This document shows positions 6,833 to 15,408 of a DNA stretch of 41,278 nucleotides, piece by piece. A program made the position numbers and the translations under genes. A model generated the notes under the pieces. It had not been told where the DNA came from. It ran no database searches and worked only from the letters and a program-made list of their open reading frames with translations. Each line of letters starts with the position of its first letter. The first letter of the stretch is position 1. Origin of the DNA: Phycicoccus flavus (GTDB lineage Bacteria > Actinomycetota > Actinomycetes > Actinomycetales > Dermatophilaceae); contig NZ_SAYU02000033.1 of assembly GCF_004025965.2 (NCBI RefSeq), forward strand, positions 1-41,278. Direction: 5' to 3'.

Positions 6833-7788
6833 TGGTCACCGGGCCGGTCGTCGTGTCCGGCGCCGGCTCCGCGTCTCCGCTCCGACTGCGAGACCCGGGT
6901 GAGCCGGAGATGCTCGAGCTCCCTGGAGTGCGGGTCGATGACGCACGGCTGGCGGAGGTGCTGGACCCGAGCGCTCGGCTCGTGCGCCTCTATGAGCATG
7001 CAATCTGGTCCGAGGGGCCAGTGTGGTGGCAGCATGAGCGGACCCTGGTCTTCTCCGACGTCCGAGGGCGTCAGGTCCTTGGTCGGCGGGAGAACGGTGC
7101 CGTCGACGTGCTGCTCGACGCCACGCCGTACTGCAACGGCAACGCGGTCACCGCAGACGGCGACCTCGTCCACTGTGAGCACGGCCGGCGCGGAATCAGC
7201 CGGACTCGGCGCGACAGCAACGAGCTGCTCGTGGAGCGATCCGCCGACGGACGGCTGAACTCGCCGAACGACATCGTCGTCGCCCGTGACGGCGCCATCT
7301 GGTTCACCGACCCCGTCTTCGGTCTCACCCAGCCGGAGGAGGGCTTCATGGGGCGGCAAGAGGTCGATCATGAAGGCGTTTACCGGTTCGTCGAGGGTGC
7401 GGCGACCTTGATGGCCACGCTGGACGGACCGAACGGCCTCGGGTTCTCGCCGGATGAGAGAGTGCTCTACGTCTCCCGGACCCCACCGGACGCGGCAGCG
7501 GACATCGTCGCGTTCGACTGGGACGGGCGCCGACTGTCGGGGCGGCGCCACTTCGCTCACGTGGAGCAGGGCATTCCGGACGGGTTCGCCGTCGACGATA
7601 GGGGCTGGCTGTGGTCGAGCTCGCGCACCGGCATCCAGGTCTTCGACGACCGGGGGGCCACTCTGGGACTGGTCCCGGCACCGCACATCGTCAGCAACTG
7701 CACCTTCGACTCGGACCACTCGCGCTTGTTCGTCACCGGCGACGCGGACCTGCTGATGCTGACTCTGGGTCCTGCGTCGCAGCGCTGA
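6832..7788 (+). CDS. SMP-30/gluconolactonase family lactonase
   Basis: A 318-residue six-bladed propeller protein of the SMP-30 family. The usual metal ligands are visible: the glutamate in SEGPVWW, the asparagines in NSPNDIVVARDG and GPNGLGFSPD, and the aspartate in PDGFAVDDRG. Members open aldonolactones using calcium or zinc. In this operon a threono-lactone or another C4/C6 sugar-acid lactone is the natural guess. The start overlaps the cupin stop; an internal ATG at 6910 is possible but has poor ribosome-site spacing. It is the last gene before a bidirectional terminator. Confidence 0.85.
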   Translation: MVTGPVVVSGAGSASPLRLRDPGEPEMLELPGVRVDDARLAEVLDPSARLVRLYEHAIWSEGPVWWQHERTLVFSDVRGRQVLGRRENGAVDVLLDATPYCNGNAVTADGDLVHCEHGRRGISRTRRDSNELLVERSADGRLNSPNDIVVARDGAIWFTDPVFGLTQPEEGFMGRQEVDHEGVYRFVEGAATLMATLDGPNGLGFSPDERVLYVSRTPPDAAADIVAFDWDGRRLSGRRHFAHVEQGIPDGFAVDDRGWLWSSSRTGIQVFDDRGATLGLVPAPHIVSNCTFDSDHSRLFVTGDADLLMLTLGPASQR

Positions 7789-7804
7789 CGGTTCTGGGCG
7801 CAGC

Positions 7805-7848
7805 CCGAGAGGGTGGGGTGACCATGGTCGGCCGCCCCACCCTCTCGG
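7805..7848. terminator. Bidirectional hairpin terminator
   Basis: CCGAGAGGGTGGGG (7805-7818) and CCCCACCCTCTCGG (7835-7848) form a perfect 14-base-pair stem with a 16-base loop. It lies between the convergent SMP-30 and MFS genes. Confidence 0.85.
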
Positions 7849-7858
7849 TGTCGCAGGT

Positions 7859-9220
7859 TCAGATCTTGTCCAGCGAGACGTTGCGCGTCTCCGTGGCGAA
7901 CAGGTAGGTGACGCCGCCGATGACGAGCAGCAGAGAGAAGAGCCAGAAGGCGGTCGGCACCGCGTTGAGTGTCACGTTGACGTCGATCATCGAGCCGCCG
8001 ATGAGAGCCCCCATCAGCGCCGGGCCGAAGATCTTGGCCGTCGAACCGATGCCGTAGCCCAGGCCGAGCCCGGTGGAGCGCGCCTCGTTCGGGAACTGCT
8101 CGGCACCGAAAGCATTGAGGATGCCGAACGCCCCGTCACCGAAGGCCATCGCGACGAGGATACCGACGAAGAACATCGTCGCGTTGGCCTGCGTCGCCGC
8201 GACGGCGCAGATCCCGGCGCCGACGGCCCCGATGAGCCCGAAGGAGAACATGACCAGCCGTCGTCCGACGATGTCGGCGAGCCAGGCCGAGCCGAGACGA
8301 CCGGCGACATCAGCCAGCGCCACCCAGGTGAACAGCACCCCGACATAGGCGGCGTCGTAGCCGAAACCGTCCTTGAGCAAGGTCTGCCCCCAGGACTGGA
8401 TGGTGAAGGACCCGAGGATGAAGCAGAAGGAGCCGATGGTGATGATCGTCAGCTGCTTCTTGTACTTGTCGAAGATCAATCCGTACGAGGAGCGCGCCGG
8501 CTTCTCGTACGTCGGGAGCTCACCCACCTCGTCGGGTCGGATCATCATCGCCCAGGCCAGCGACTCGCGGGCCTCCTCCAACCGGCCCTTGGCCTGCAGG
8601 TACCGCGGGGACTCGGGCACGAGTCGGAGCCACAGCAGCAACAGGATCGGGATGATGCCGAGAGCGACCATCCCCCGCCAGCCGATCGTGGGCCCGATCC
8701 ACTTCTGGGCCTGGGCTCCGAGCAGCAGACCGGCCGGGATGAAGACCGATGCAAGCCCGGCAAGGAGCCCTCGCTGCTTGGCCGGCACGAACTCCTGGAC
8801 GTAGGGGATCGAGCTGATGTTCAGTCCGCCGACACCGATGCCCACGCCGATGCGGCACAAGGCCAGGAACCACCATCCGCGGTCGGGCGTCAGCAGCATC
8901 ACCGCGGTGAAACCCACGAAGGAGACCACACACCACCAGAAGGTCCGCTTGCGACCGATGACGTCGGCGAGACGGCCCCACATGATCGCACCCAGCACAG
9001 TGCCGAGGCCGGAACAGGCCAGGATGACTCCGGCCTCGACGCCCGTCAGGTTCCACGGCTTCGTCAGCAGCGCGACGACGAAACCGATGAGGAACATGTC
9101 GAAGAACTCGCTGATGTTGCCGGTGACAACCAGGCCGATGAGGCTCTTCTGGTTGCGGGTCAACGGCCTTCCGTCGATCTGCTCGGTCGCCGTTGGCGTC
9201 CGGGGATCTGTCGCGGTCAT
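7859..9220 (-). CDS. MFS metabolite/H+ symporter (sugar or sugar-acid permease)
   Basis: About 453 residues and 12 membrane segments, with the MFS motif GRLADVIGRKR between TM2 and TM3, a matching ADIVGRR in the second half, and PESPRYL after TM6 as in sugar and acid symporters. The start is uncertain: ATG at 9220 has an AAAGG 11 bases upstream, while a GTG at 9229 is too close to it. The gene follows the PfkB kinase by about 80 bases on the same strand, so import is probably paired with phosphorylation by that kinase. The substrate is not shown by sequence; ascorbate or a related acid is proposed from context only. Confidence 0.8.
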   Translation of the reverse strand: MTATDPRTPTATEQIDGRPLTRNQKSLIGLVVTGNISEFFDMFLIGFVVALLTKPWNLTGVEAGVILACSGLGTVLGAIMWGRLADVIGRKRTFWWCVVSFVGFTAVMLLTPDRGWWFLALCRIGVGIGVGGLNISSIPYVQEFVPAKQRGLLAGLASVFIPAGLLLGAQAQKWIGPTIGWRGMVALGIIPILLLLWLRLVPESPRYLQAKGRLEEARESLAWAMMIRPDEVGELPTYEKPARSSYGLIFDKYKKQLTIITIGSFCFILGSFTIQSWGQTLLKDGFGYDAAYVGVLFTWVALADVAGRLGSAWLADIVGRRLVMFSFGLIGAVGAGICAVAATQANATMFFVGILVAMAFGDGAFGILNAFGAEQFPNEARSTGLGLGYGIGSTAKIFGPALMGALIGGSMIDVNVTLNAVPTAFWLFSLLLVIGGVTYLFATETRNVSLDKI

Positions 9221-9300
9221 GGGTGTCACTGCCTTTCGTGTCAGGTTGGGCCGGCGAGTGCTGGCGTTGTCGTGCCGGGCTTGTCGCGCGGTCGTGGGGT

Positions 9301-10248
9301 TCAGCGCAGGATGTCGGTGCTCTGCGGGTCGGCGCCGAGCTCCTCCGCGGTGACATGGGTGAGGTCACCGTGATGCGTGAGAGCGAACTTCGAGACGTGG
9401 AGGCCGTGGCCGATGCCGCCGACGATGTCGCCGCTCAGGAAGCCGTGCAGAGTGCCCGCGACGAAGGCGTCGCCGGCGCCCGGCCGGTCGACGATGGGCA
9501 CAGTTCGGACCTCGAAGTCCTGCTCACCGTCCGGACCGGCGTAGTAGACGCCGTCCGTGGAGTCCGTGGAGACGACGTGGGTGGCTCCGAACATCTCCCG
9601 GAGGGCCAGCGAGGCCTCGGCGCCAGGCGCGTTGATATCGAAGACGACCCGTGCGTCGGTTCGTGAGCAGAAGATGATGCTCGAACGTTCTGCGATCCAC
9701 CCGAGCCTTCGGCGTGCCTGAGTGGGCGACCACAACAGGCTGCGGTAGTTGACGTCGAGCGCGACGTCGATGCCGCTGTCGTGCGCGAGGCTCACGAAGT
9801 GCCGGAGCGTCTCGTAGGTCTGGTCCGTCAAGGCTGCGGTGATGCCGGTGACGAACACCAGACGGGTCGAGAGCAGGACGTCCCAGTCGACCATCTCTGG
9901 AGTGATCGTGCGGAACGGGGAGTGGGTGCGGTCGTAGCTGACTCGCGATGGCATCGGGGGCTGTCCCGGCTCCATGAAGTACAGCGCCATCCGACCCTCG
10001 TCGGTGCGAAGCATCGCCGACATGTCCACCCCGACGGAGCGGAACTCCGACAGACAGCGTTCGGCCAGATCACCTCGCGGCACTCGTGAGCACCAGGAGG
10101 TTCGGTGGCCCAGCTGGGCCAGCAGGCCGGAGACGTTGGCCTCGGAGCAGGCAGCCGAGACTCTCAGGGTGTTGCAGCGGGACAGCCGCTCGCCCTGGGC
10201 CACCGTCAGCCGGATCTGTCCTTCGCCGATGGTCGTCAGGTCGAACAT
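9301..10248 (-). CDS. PfkB-family carbohydrate kinase (KdgK-like)
   Basis: A 315-residue ribokinase/PfkB protein. The N-terminal substrate region has SEANVSGLLAQLG, like the GAEANVA signature of 2-keto-3-deoxygluconate kinases. The C-terminal active site is DRPGAGDAFVAGTL, with the catalytic Asp and the GAGD anion hole. The ATG at 10248 has a strong AAGGAGAAG; the frame's first ATG 8 codons upstream is ignored. It heads a minus-strand pair with the MFS permease and is divergent from the SorC regulator. The substrate may be a keto-deoxy sugar acid. Because ula-type genes lie downstream without a phosphotransferase, it is also the only sugar kinase in this block able to feed UlaG. Confidence 0.85.
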   Translation of the reverse strand: MFDLTTIGEGQIRLTVAQGERLSRCNTLRVSAACSEANVSGLLAQLGHRTSWCSRVPRGDLAERCLSEFRSVGVDMSAMLRTDEGRMALYFMEPGQPPMPSRVSYDRTHSPFRTITPEMVDWDVLLSTRLVFVTGITAALTDQTYETLRHFVSLAHDSGIDVALDVNYRSLLWSPTQARRRLGWIAERSSIIFCSRTDARVVFDINAPGAEASLALREMFGATHVVSTDSTDGVYYAGPDGEQDFEVRTVPIVDRPGAGDAFVAGTLHGFLSGDIVGGIGHGLHVSKFALTHHGDLTHVTAEELGADPQSTDILR

Positions 10249-10492
10249 TGAGCTTCTCCTTTGAAGACGCAACCCGAGTCGGCGGGTGGCTCTGAACCGT
10301 GGTGAGGCGGGACGGATGGTGTGTGAAGAGAATGTCTACCGAAGGTGCTGGCCATCGCCGGCCGGTCCCGGCACATTCGTGCTCCGCCGGAGGAGTGTCC
10401 GCGCTCGACGCCTTCCGCGACCTGCTAAATGCTGGCAAAATGCAGGAAGCCGCGCCGCGTCCGTCGGCGCGTCAGGACAGAATCGAGAACGG
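10249..10492. promoter_or_regulatory. Divergent promoter region between pfkB-type kinase and SorC regulator
   Basis: This 244-base gap must carry promoters for both directions. An AT-richer patch at 10423-10444 (TGCTAAATG ... GGCAAAATGCA) contains a near-direct repeat, AAATGC / AAATGC, and is the most operator-like sequence here. A GACGGAT heptamer at 10311-10317 matches one half of the perfect palindrome at 14418-14433. No definite -35/-10 pair was found. Confidence 0.35.
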
Positions 10493-11464
10493 ATGTGCGC
10501 CGCACGGGGACCGGTCTCGGACCGGTCACGACTCGATCTCCTGCATCGGGTGGCTCGGATGTACTACCTCGAGGATGCATCCCAGGACGACATCGCCCGG
10601 ACGGTCGGCTACTCCCGGCCGACCGTCAGCCGAATGTTGACCGAGGCGCGACAGTCCGGCATGGTCCACATCAGCATCAGCGAGCCTGCCGCCGGCTCCA
10701 TGGACGAGGAACGCCGCCTGCGCGAGGTTTACGGTCTCGAGGTCGCTCTCGTGGCGGCGGTCGAGCCGAGGACACAGCCTGCCGAGGCGGTAGCCCGGCT
10801 GGCCTCCCTCGCCGTGGCGGAGCGGGGCAACGAACGGTCGATGATCGCGCTGTCCAACGGCACCTCCCTGCGCGCCTTCGTCCACGCGATGCCGCGCCAG
10901 CGATGGAGCTACTCCGGAGTCATTCAGATGGTCGGGTCCATCGGCTCCGGCGACCCTCTGCTGGCTGACAGCCCCGAGCTGTGCCGATCCCTCGCCGCGC
11001 GGCTGGGCGGCACCTTCCGCCCACTGCCCGTGCCCCTGGTCCTGGGATCGACGGAGGTGGCGCGCTCGATGCGTCAGGAGGAGGTCGTTCTCACGTCTTT
11101 GGAGCTGGCAGCCCGCTCCGACATCGCGTTGCTCGGAGTCGGAGCCATCGATCACCGAGGACACCCTGGCCCGATCCTCGGGCCGTTCATGGGTTCAGCC
11201 CAGACCAACGAGCTCCGTAGAGTCGGCGCCGTCGCGCACTTGTGTGGACATTTCTTCGATGCCAAGGGCCGGCACCTGCGTACCTCGCTCTGCGAGCGGA
11301 CCATGGCGATGGAGCCGGAACGGCTGGCGGGAATCGGACTGGTCATGGCGATGGCGTGGGGCACCGACAAAGTTCCGGCGATCGCCGCCATCCTCAAGGC
11401 GGGACTCATCACGGGACTGGCCACCGACCAGTCGACGGCCCGGCTACTTCTGGACTACGCCTGA
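10493..11464 (+). CDS. SorC/DeoR-type sugar-binding transcriptional regulator
   Basis: From ATG 10493, 323 residues. The N-terminal helix-turn-helix is typical of the SorC/CggR group (LLHRVARMYYLEDASQDDI, GYSRPTVSRMLTEAR). Residues ~75-320 form the sugar-phosphate-sensing domain (ALSNGTSLRAFV, IALLGVGAIDH, GHFFDAKG, AAILKAGLITGLATDQ). Such regulators usually respond to a phosphorylated pathway intermediate. It lies between a kinase-permease pair and a second permease, close to the UlaG gene, so it probably controls this whole sugar-acid block. The frame is open to 10286, but there is no ribosome site there. The chosen ATG has only a weak AGGA about 16 bases upstream. Confidence 0.8.
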   Translation: MCAARGPVSDRSRLDLLHRVARMYYLEDASQDDIARTVGYSRPTVSRMLTEARQSGMVHISISEPAAGSMDEERRLREVYGLEVALVAAVEPRTQPAEAVARLASLAVAERGNERSMIALSNGTSLRAFVHAMPRQRWSYSGVIQMVGSIGSGDPLLADSPELCRSLAARLGGTFRPLPVPLVLGSTEVARSMRQEEVVLTSLELAARSDIALLGVGAIDHRGHPGPILGPFMGSAQTNELRRVGAVAHLCGHFFDAKGRHLRTSLCERTMAMEPERLAGIGLVMAMAWGTDKVPAIAAILKAGLITGLATDQSTARLLLDYA

Positions 11465-11493
11465 CCTCCATCGCGATGGGGTAGGAATGGGCC

Positions 11494-12996
11494 GTGAAGA
11501 CCAACACGGGTCGCCAAGACCACGGGATTCGCGGCCGGTACGGCCCGGTAGTGCTGACCACGTTGCTGGCACTGGTGCCCTACCTGGTGGCCACCTCGGC
11601 CCTCCGCCTGTTGGGCGACGGGCTCGCGGCCGACCTGTCTGTCTCGTCGGGCTTCGTGGACGTCACCCAGTCGATGGCGACGGCGATGTACGCCTTCGGA
11701 GCGCTGCTGGCCGGAGACCTGGGTCGGCGGTTCCCCCAGCGCCCGACCTACCTTGTTCTCATCGCACTGGCGCTCGTCGGGTGGCTTCTGGCGCTCGGGT
11801 TGCTGGGTGCGTGGTCCTTCGCTGTGGGCTTCGTGCTTGTCGGCCTGACGACCGGCCTCCTGCTGATCGTCTCGCTGCCCCCGGCGATCCAGAGATTCCC
11901 GGCGGCGAAGGTGCCAATGACAGCGGTGTTTGTCAACGTGGGTCTCTTCGGTGGGGTTGCGGGGGGCCCGCTCGCCGCCGGTATTGTCGACCGGTTCGGC
12001 GGCTGGCGCGTCCTCTTCGCTGTCCTGGCGCTGACGACGGCGCTCGCTGTGGTGCTCGGCGCCTCGGTGCTGGAGCGGACACCGGCCATGGCGCCCGACC
12101 TGGTGGCCGATCCCCCGGTGGTGGTCCTGGCGCTGGTCGCGACGGTTCTCGCGTTCGGCGCGGTGGCGTTGCTGCCGTCAGTCGGCTTCGTCTCTCCGTG
12201 GTTTTTCGCGCCCTTGCTCGTCGGGCTCACTGCTTTTGCGGCGATCTTCATCGTTGAGGACCGCCGCCGCGAACCTCTTGTCGCCGTCGGTCTGCTGATC
12301 CGCACCGCTCCGGTGATCGGGACACTCGTGGCGTCCTTCGCCGGAGGCGTCTTTCTGTCGCTGGTGAGTCTCACCCAGCTGCGTATGGTCACTCTCTGGG
12401 GTCTTGATCCGGGTCGGGTCGGTCTCGACCTGTGGCCACTCGTACCCGGTGCGCTACTGGCTGCCGTCACCCTCGGGCTGGTGTTCAGGACGCGCTACCT
12501 GCCCGTCCTGATCCTCTTCGGGCTGGTGGCGATGATCCTCGCAGGTCTGGTCTTGATGAGCACTGGACTCCCCGAGGACCTCGGCCGAAGTCAGCTGGCT
12601 CTCGGTGCTCTGGGGTTCGGTGCGGGAGCCACGGTCAGCCCGGCCCTCTTCCTCGCAGGTCTGTCGACGCCCTCGGCCGCTCTCGGTCGGATCTTCGCGT
12701 TCGTCGAGCTCGTCCGGTCGATCGGTGACTTCCTCATCGGTCCCGTGCTGGTGCAGTTCGCCGCCCTGATCTCTGCCGACGGGGCCGCACAGGAGCGGCA
12801 GGTCGCCATCACCCTCGGCATCGCGGTCACGATCGGGGTCGGCACACTGTTCGTCTGCACTGTCGCATTCCTTGCCTCCTACCGCCGGCTCCCCGTGCCG
12901 GACCTGTCCCGCTGGCTCGACGGTGACGACCCGGCCATCGAGAGCCCGGGAGCGTTCCGGGGCGCTCAGGATCGGGACGACTCGGTGGTCGGGTAG
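11494..12996 (+). CDS. MFS transporter, 14-helix DHA2-like
   Basis: A GTG at 11494 with GGTAGGA upstream gives 500 residues with about 14 predicted membrane helices. Motif A is GALLAGDLGRRFPQR, and the TM5 region GGVAGGPLAAGIVDRFGGWR resembles antiporter motif C as in drug:H+ antiporters. It follows the SorC regulator by 30 bases, so it is probably its operon partner. By sequence it resembles exporters of the EmrB/QacA type, but its setting in a sugar-acid cluster leaves metabolite uptake or efflux of a toxic intermediate open. Confidence 0.75.
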   Translation: MKTNTGRQDHGIRGRYGPVVLTTLLALVPYLVATSALRLLGDGLAADLSVSSGFVDVTQSMATAMYAFGALLAGDLGRRFPQRPTYLVLIALALVGWLLALGLLGAWSFAVGFVLVGLTTGLLLIVSLPPAIQRFPAAKVPMTAVFVNVGLFGGVAGGPLAAGIVDRFGGWRVLFAVLALTTALAVVLGASVLERTPAMAPDLVADPPVVVLALVATVLAFGAVALLPSVGFVSPWFFAPLLVGLTAFAAIFIVEDRRREPLVAVGLLIRTAPVIGTLVASFAGGVFLSLVSLTQLRMVTLWGLDPGRVGLDLWPLVPGALLAAVTLGLVFRTRYLPVLILFGLVAMILAGLVLMSTGLPEDLGRSQLALGALGFGAGATVSPALFLAGLSTPSAALGRIFAFVELVRSIGDFLIGPVLVQFAALISADGAAQERQVAITLGIAVTIGVGTLFVCTVAFLASYRRLPVPDLSRWLDGDDPAIESPGAFRGAQDRDDSVVG

Positions 12997-13010
12997 GACG
13001 ATTTGGCAAA

Positions 13011-13053
13011 GGCGGGGCGGGGCGAACGAGCCTCACCTCGCCCACCCCGCCCC
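13011..13053. terminator. Hairpin terminator between convergent genes
   Basis: GGGGCGGGG near 13015 pairs with CCCCGCCCC at 13045-13053, extended by CGAG/CTCG closer to the loop with a few mismatches. It lies between the ends of the MFS gene and the minus-strand UlaG gene. Confidence 0.65.
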
Positions 13054-13094
13054 TTCTCGGCGCGCGTCGGCGTCGAGCCTGACGACGGACGACG

Positions 13095-14159
13095 TCAGAG
13101 GAAGGCGTCGTACGGCAGCTCGTGCTCGCAGCTGAAGACGTCCGAGAAGCCGCGAGGGTAGTGGTACCGCAGGTCGTCCTTGTTCTCGGGGAAGACGAAC
13201 TTTCCCCCGACCTGCCAGATGTAGGGCTGGAAAACGTACTTCAGCGCGTGTCGCTTCATCTCCCAGAGCGTCACGATCTCCTCAGGGTTGGCCATGAAGT
13301 TCGACCAGATGTCGTGGTGGAAGGGAATGACGACCTTGGTCTGCAGGCCCTCGGCCATCCGAAGCATGTCCGCTGCAGTGAGCTTGTCGGTGATCCCGCG
13401 GGGGTTCTCGCCGAAGGCACCCATGGCCACGTCGATGTCGTGTTCGTTGCCGTGCTTGGCGTACATGTTCGAGTAGTGCGAGTCGCCGCCGTGGTACAGC
13501 GAGCCTCCTGGGGTCTTGATGATCCAGTTGACTGCGAGGTCGTCCATGTCCGCCACCGGCCGGCCCTTGGTTTCGACGTCCTCCGGCTGGGTGATGAGCA
13601 TGGTGCGGTCGAAGGACTCGACGACGTGGATCTCGGTGTCCTTGACGGGCACCACGTCACCGGGGCGGACGGTGATGCACCGGTCCGCGGGTACCCCCCA
13701 CTTCTGCCACAGGTCGGTGGCGGACTTCGGCCCTACGAAAGGAACGGTGGGCTCACAGTTCTGCAGAACCGCTGCCGCGACGTTGGCGTCGATGTGGTCG
13801 GTGTGGGTGTGCGTGGCCAGGACGGCGTCCACCGTCCGGATCGCGAACGGGTCGATGACGAAGGGGGAGAGGCGAAGGTTCGGCTGCAGCTTGCGGACAC
13901 CGGACATGCGCGCCATCTGGTGACGAGCGACCATGTCAGCGGTCTTCTGGGTGCGCTTGCCGGAGCCCGCCCAGAGATCGATGAGGATGTTGGCGTCGCC
14001 CTCGGACTTCACCCAGATGCCGGTGTTACCCAGCCACCACATGGCGAACGTCCCGGGGGAGACCTGCGCTTCCTCGATCTCCTCGTTCAGCCACGTCCCC
14101 CACTGGGGGAACGTCGACAGGATCCATGACTCACGGGTGATGTCGGATACGTTCGTCAC
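13095..14159 (-). CDS. ulaG: L-ascorbate-6-phosphate lactonase UlaG
   Basis: A 354-residue metallo-beta-lactamase-fold protein recalled to align closely with E. coli UlaG over its whole length: [20 protein letters not shown] at the start, [34 protein letters not shown], the metal motif HTHTDH (residues ~116-121, H-x-H-x-D-H), [33 protein letters not shown] and [12 protein letters not shown]. UlaG opens the lactone ring of L-ascorbate 6-phosphate to give 3-keto-L-gulonate 6-phosphate in the cytoplasm. The start is GTG at 14159 with GAGAGGA about 9 bases upstream. It is divergent from the UlaD/E/F-like genes. Because its known substrate is already phosphorylated, the absence of UlaABC nearby is the main puzzle. 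Confidence 0.92.
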   Translation of the reverse strand: MTNVSDITRESWILSTFPQWGTWLNEEIEEAQVSPGTFAMWWLGNTGIWVKSEGDANILIDLWAGSGKRTQKTADMVARHQMARMSGVRKLQPNLRLSPFVIDPFAIRTVDAVLATHTHTDHIDANVAAAVLQNCEPTVPFVGPKSATDLWQKWGVPADRCITVRPGDVVPVKDTEIHVVESFDRTMLITQPEDVETKGRPVADMDDLAVNWIIKTPGGSLYHGGDSHYSNMYAKHGNEHDIDVAMGAFGENPRGITDKLTAADMLRMAEGLQTKVVIPFHHDIWSNFMANPEEIVTLWEMKRHALKYVFQPYIWQVGGKFVFPENKDDLRYHYPRGFSDVFSCEHELPYDAFL

Positions 14160-14417
14160 TGCACTGTGTCCTCTCGTCGTCGCCGGCCCGCGAGTCGGGT
14201 CCTGCTCGGTCCGTACCGTGGCGGCTGCCGCAATCGTCGGGCAATCGGACGAACGCCCGCTCCTCGCTATACGGCGCCGCAGATGCGGCTCCGTGAATGG
14301 TGCCGGTCATCCGGGCACGCTCGCCGGATCTGGTGCACTTTCGTGCACGAGGTGTCCTCGCGTACCGGTACGGCGTGAGCAACGCAGAGCCTTTGACGAT
14401 GTCATCGCACAGATGTG

Positions 14418-14433
14418 CTGACGGATCCGTCAG
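14418..14433. promoter_or_regulatory. Perfect 16-base palindrome, candidate operator
   Basis: CTGACGGATCCGTCAG is symmetric over all 16 bases without a spacer and lies in the middle of the divergent ulaG / ulaD-like control region. Its half GACGGAT recurs at 10311-10317 near the SorC regulator. Confidence 0.5.
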
Positions 14434-14505
14434 TTGGCGCGCCCCCGGGGATGCCGATCGCAAGCCGGTGCCGCCGACGTCGGCCGAGGACGCCCTGATT
14501 GAACA

Positions 14506-14522
14506 GGTGTGAACGTCACACC
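14506..14522. promoter_or_regulatory. Perfect 7-3-7 inverted repeat, candidate operator
   Basis: GGTGTGA-ACG-TCACACC. It looks CRP-like (TGTGA/TCACA), but the spacer is 3 bases, not the 6 expected for CRP-type sites, so another regulator is more likely. It lies about 225 bases upstream of the ulaD-like start. Confidence 0.45.
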
Positions 14523-14745
14523 CCTGTCCGAGGCACCGTCGAGGCGTGCTTCTGGGCTCTGTGGTGCTCGAAGGGCCAGCTCGATCCGACTGTGGGCACA
14601 CATGTTCATGAGCCGTTCCTGACTGCCGAGTCCTGCTCCTAGGTTCGTCGCCTCACGTCCATTCCTCCCGGTTGGCCCACCGTTCCACGGTTGTGCCACC
14701 CGTACCGATGGAGGCGGCAGACGCACCGACACGCAGGAGATTCCG

Positions 14746-15408
14746 ATGACTCACCTCCCCCGGCCACGGCTGCAGCTGGCCCTCGACATGACCGACCTCT
14801 CGAGCGCGCTTCGGCCTCTCAACAAGGCGGTGAGCCAGGTGGATGTGATCGAGTGCGGCACCGTCCTGGTCCTCGGCGAAGGACTCCGGGCGGTTCGCGA
14901 GGTCCGGGCCCTCTATCCCGACAAGGTCGTTCTCGCCGACGTTCGCATCGTCGAGGCCGGCTCCATCATCGCCAAGCACTGCTTCGATGCGGGGGCCTCC
15001 TGGGTCAGCGTGGTCGCCGGCGCCTCCCTGACCACGGTGGAGCAGGTGGTCACCGTGGCCGAAGACCACGGGGGAGAGGTCCAGGTGGAGCTCGGCGAGA
15101 GCTACGACGTCGAGCAGGCTCGACGCTGGCGCGACCTTGGCGTGCAGCACGTCATCGTCAAGCGATCGAGGGACAAGGAGGCGGCCGGATCACTCACGTG
15201 GGGCGAGCAGGACGTCGATCGGGTCGGAGAGCTCGCCGGCCTGGGTCTGACCGTGACGATCACCGGCGGTGTCACCGTGAAGGACCTCGAGACCTTCCAG
15301 GGCGCACCGGTGGGGGTGGTCATCGCCGGTCGGTCGATCGTCGAAGCGGAGGACCCGCTTGCCGCTGCCACCGAGCTGCAGGACGAGCTGGCCCGGGTGT
15401 GGGCGTGA
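14746..15408 (+). CDS. UlaD-like 3-keto-L-gulonate-6-phosphate decarboxylase family protein with altered active site
   Basis: A 220-residue TIM barrel of the OMP-decarboxylase suprafamily that follows E. coli UlaD along its length (LQLALDMTD, VDVIECGTVLVLGEGLRAV, YPDKVVLAD, WGEQDVDRV, TVTITGGVT, VVIAGRSI). UlaD decarboxylates 3-keto-L-gulonate 6-phosphate to L-xylulose 5-phosphate. The suprafamily motif DxKxxD, read as DAKIAD in UlaD, is here DVRIVE (codons 14938-14955), so the catalytic Lys is Arg and the second Asp is Glu. The UlaD His136 region (YHRSRD) is KRSRD here, so His is Lys. Asp11-, Glu33-, Glu112- and Arg139-equivalents remain. This points to a diverged subfamily with changed chemistry or substrate. 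The ATG has AGGAG 7-8 bases upstream. The stop overlaps the next GTG (GTGA). Confidence 0.85.
   Translation: MTHLPRPRLQLALDMTDLSSALRPLNKAVSQVDVIECGTVLVLGEGLRAVREVRALYPDKVVLADVRIVEAGSIIAKHCFDAGASWVSVVAGASLTTVEQVVTVAEDHGGEVQVELGESYDVEQARRWRDLGVQHVIVKRSRDKEAAGSLTWGEQDVDRVGELAGLGLTVTITGGVTVKDLETFQGAPVGVVIAGRSIVEAEDPLAAATELQDELARVWA

Larger units (their letters stand above)
14160..14745. promoter_or_regulatory. 586-base divergent control region between ulaG and ulaD-like genes
   Basis: There is no convincing gene here. The region contains several short perfect palindromes: TCGTGCACGA (14341-14350, next to another GTGCAC at 14333), CTGACGGATCCGTCAG (14418-14433) and GGTGTGA-ACG-TCACACC (14506-14522). 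They suggest binding of one or more dimeric regulators, the nearby SorC-type protein being the obvious candidate. AGGAG at about 14731 serves the ulaD-like start. No clear -35/-10 pair was assigned. Confidence 0.5.

Noticed and set aside
6364-7719. Minus-strand frame of 451 codons across the cupin and lactonase genes
   Set aside because: No motifs or start signals; the plus-strand genes have metal-site motifs and overlapping starts.
14506-14522. CRP-type site (TGTGA/TCACA)
   Set aside because: The spacer is 3 bases, not the 6 required by CRP-like proteins; kept only as a generic palindrome.
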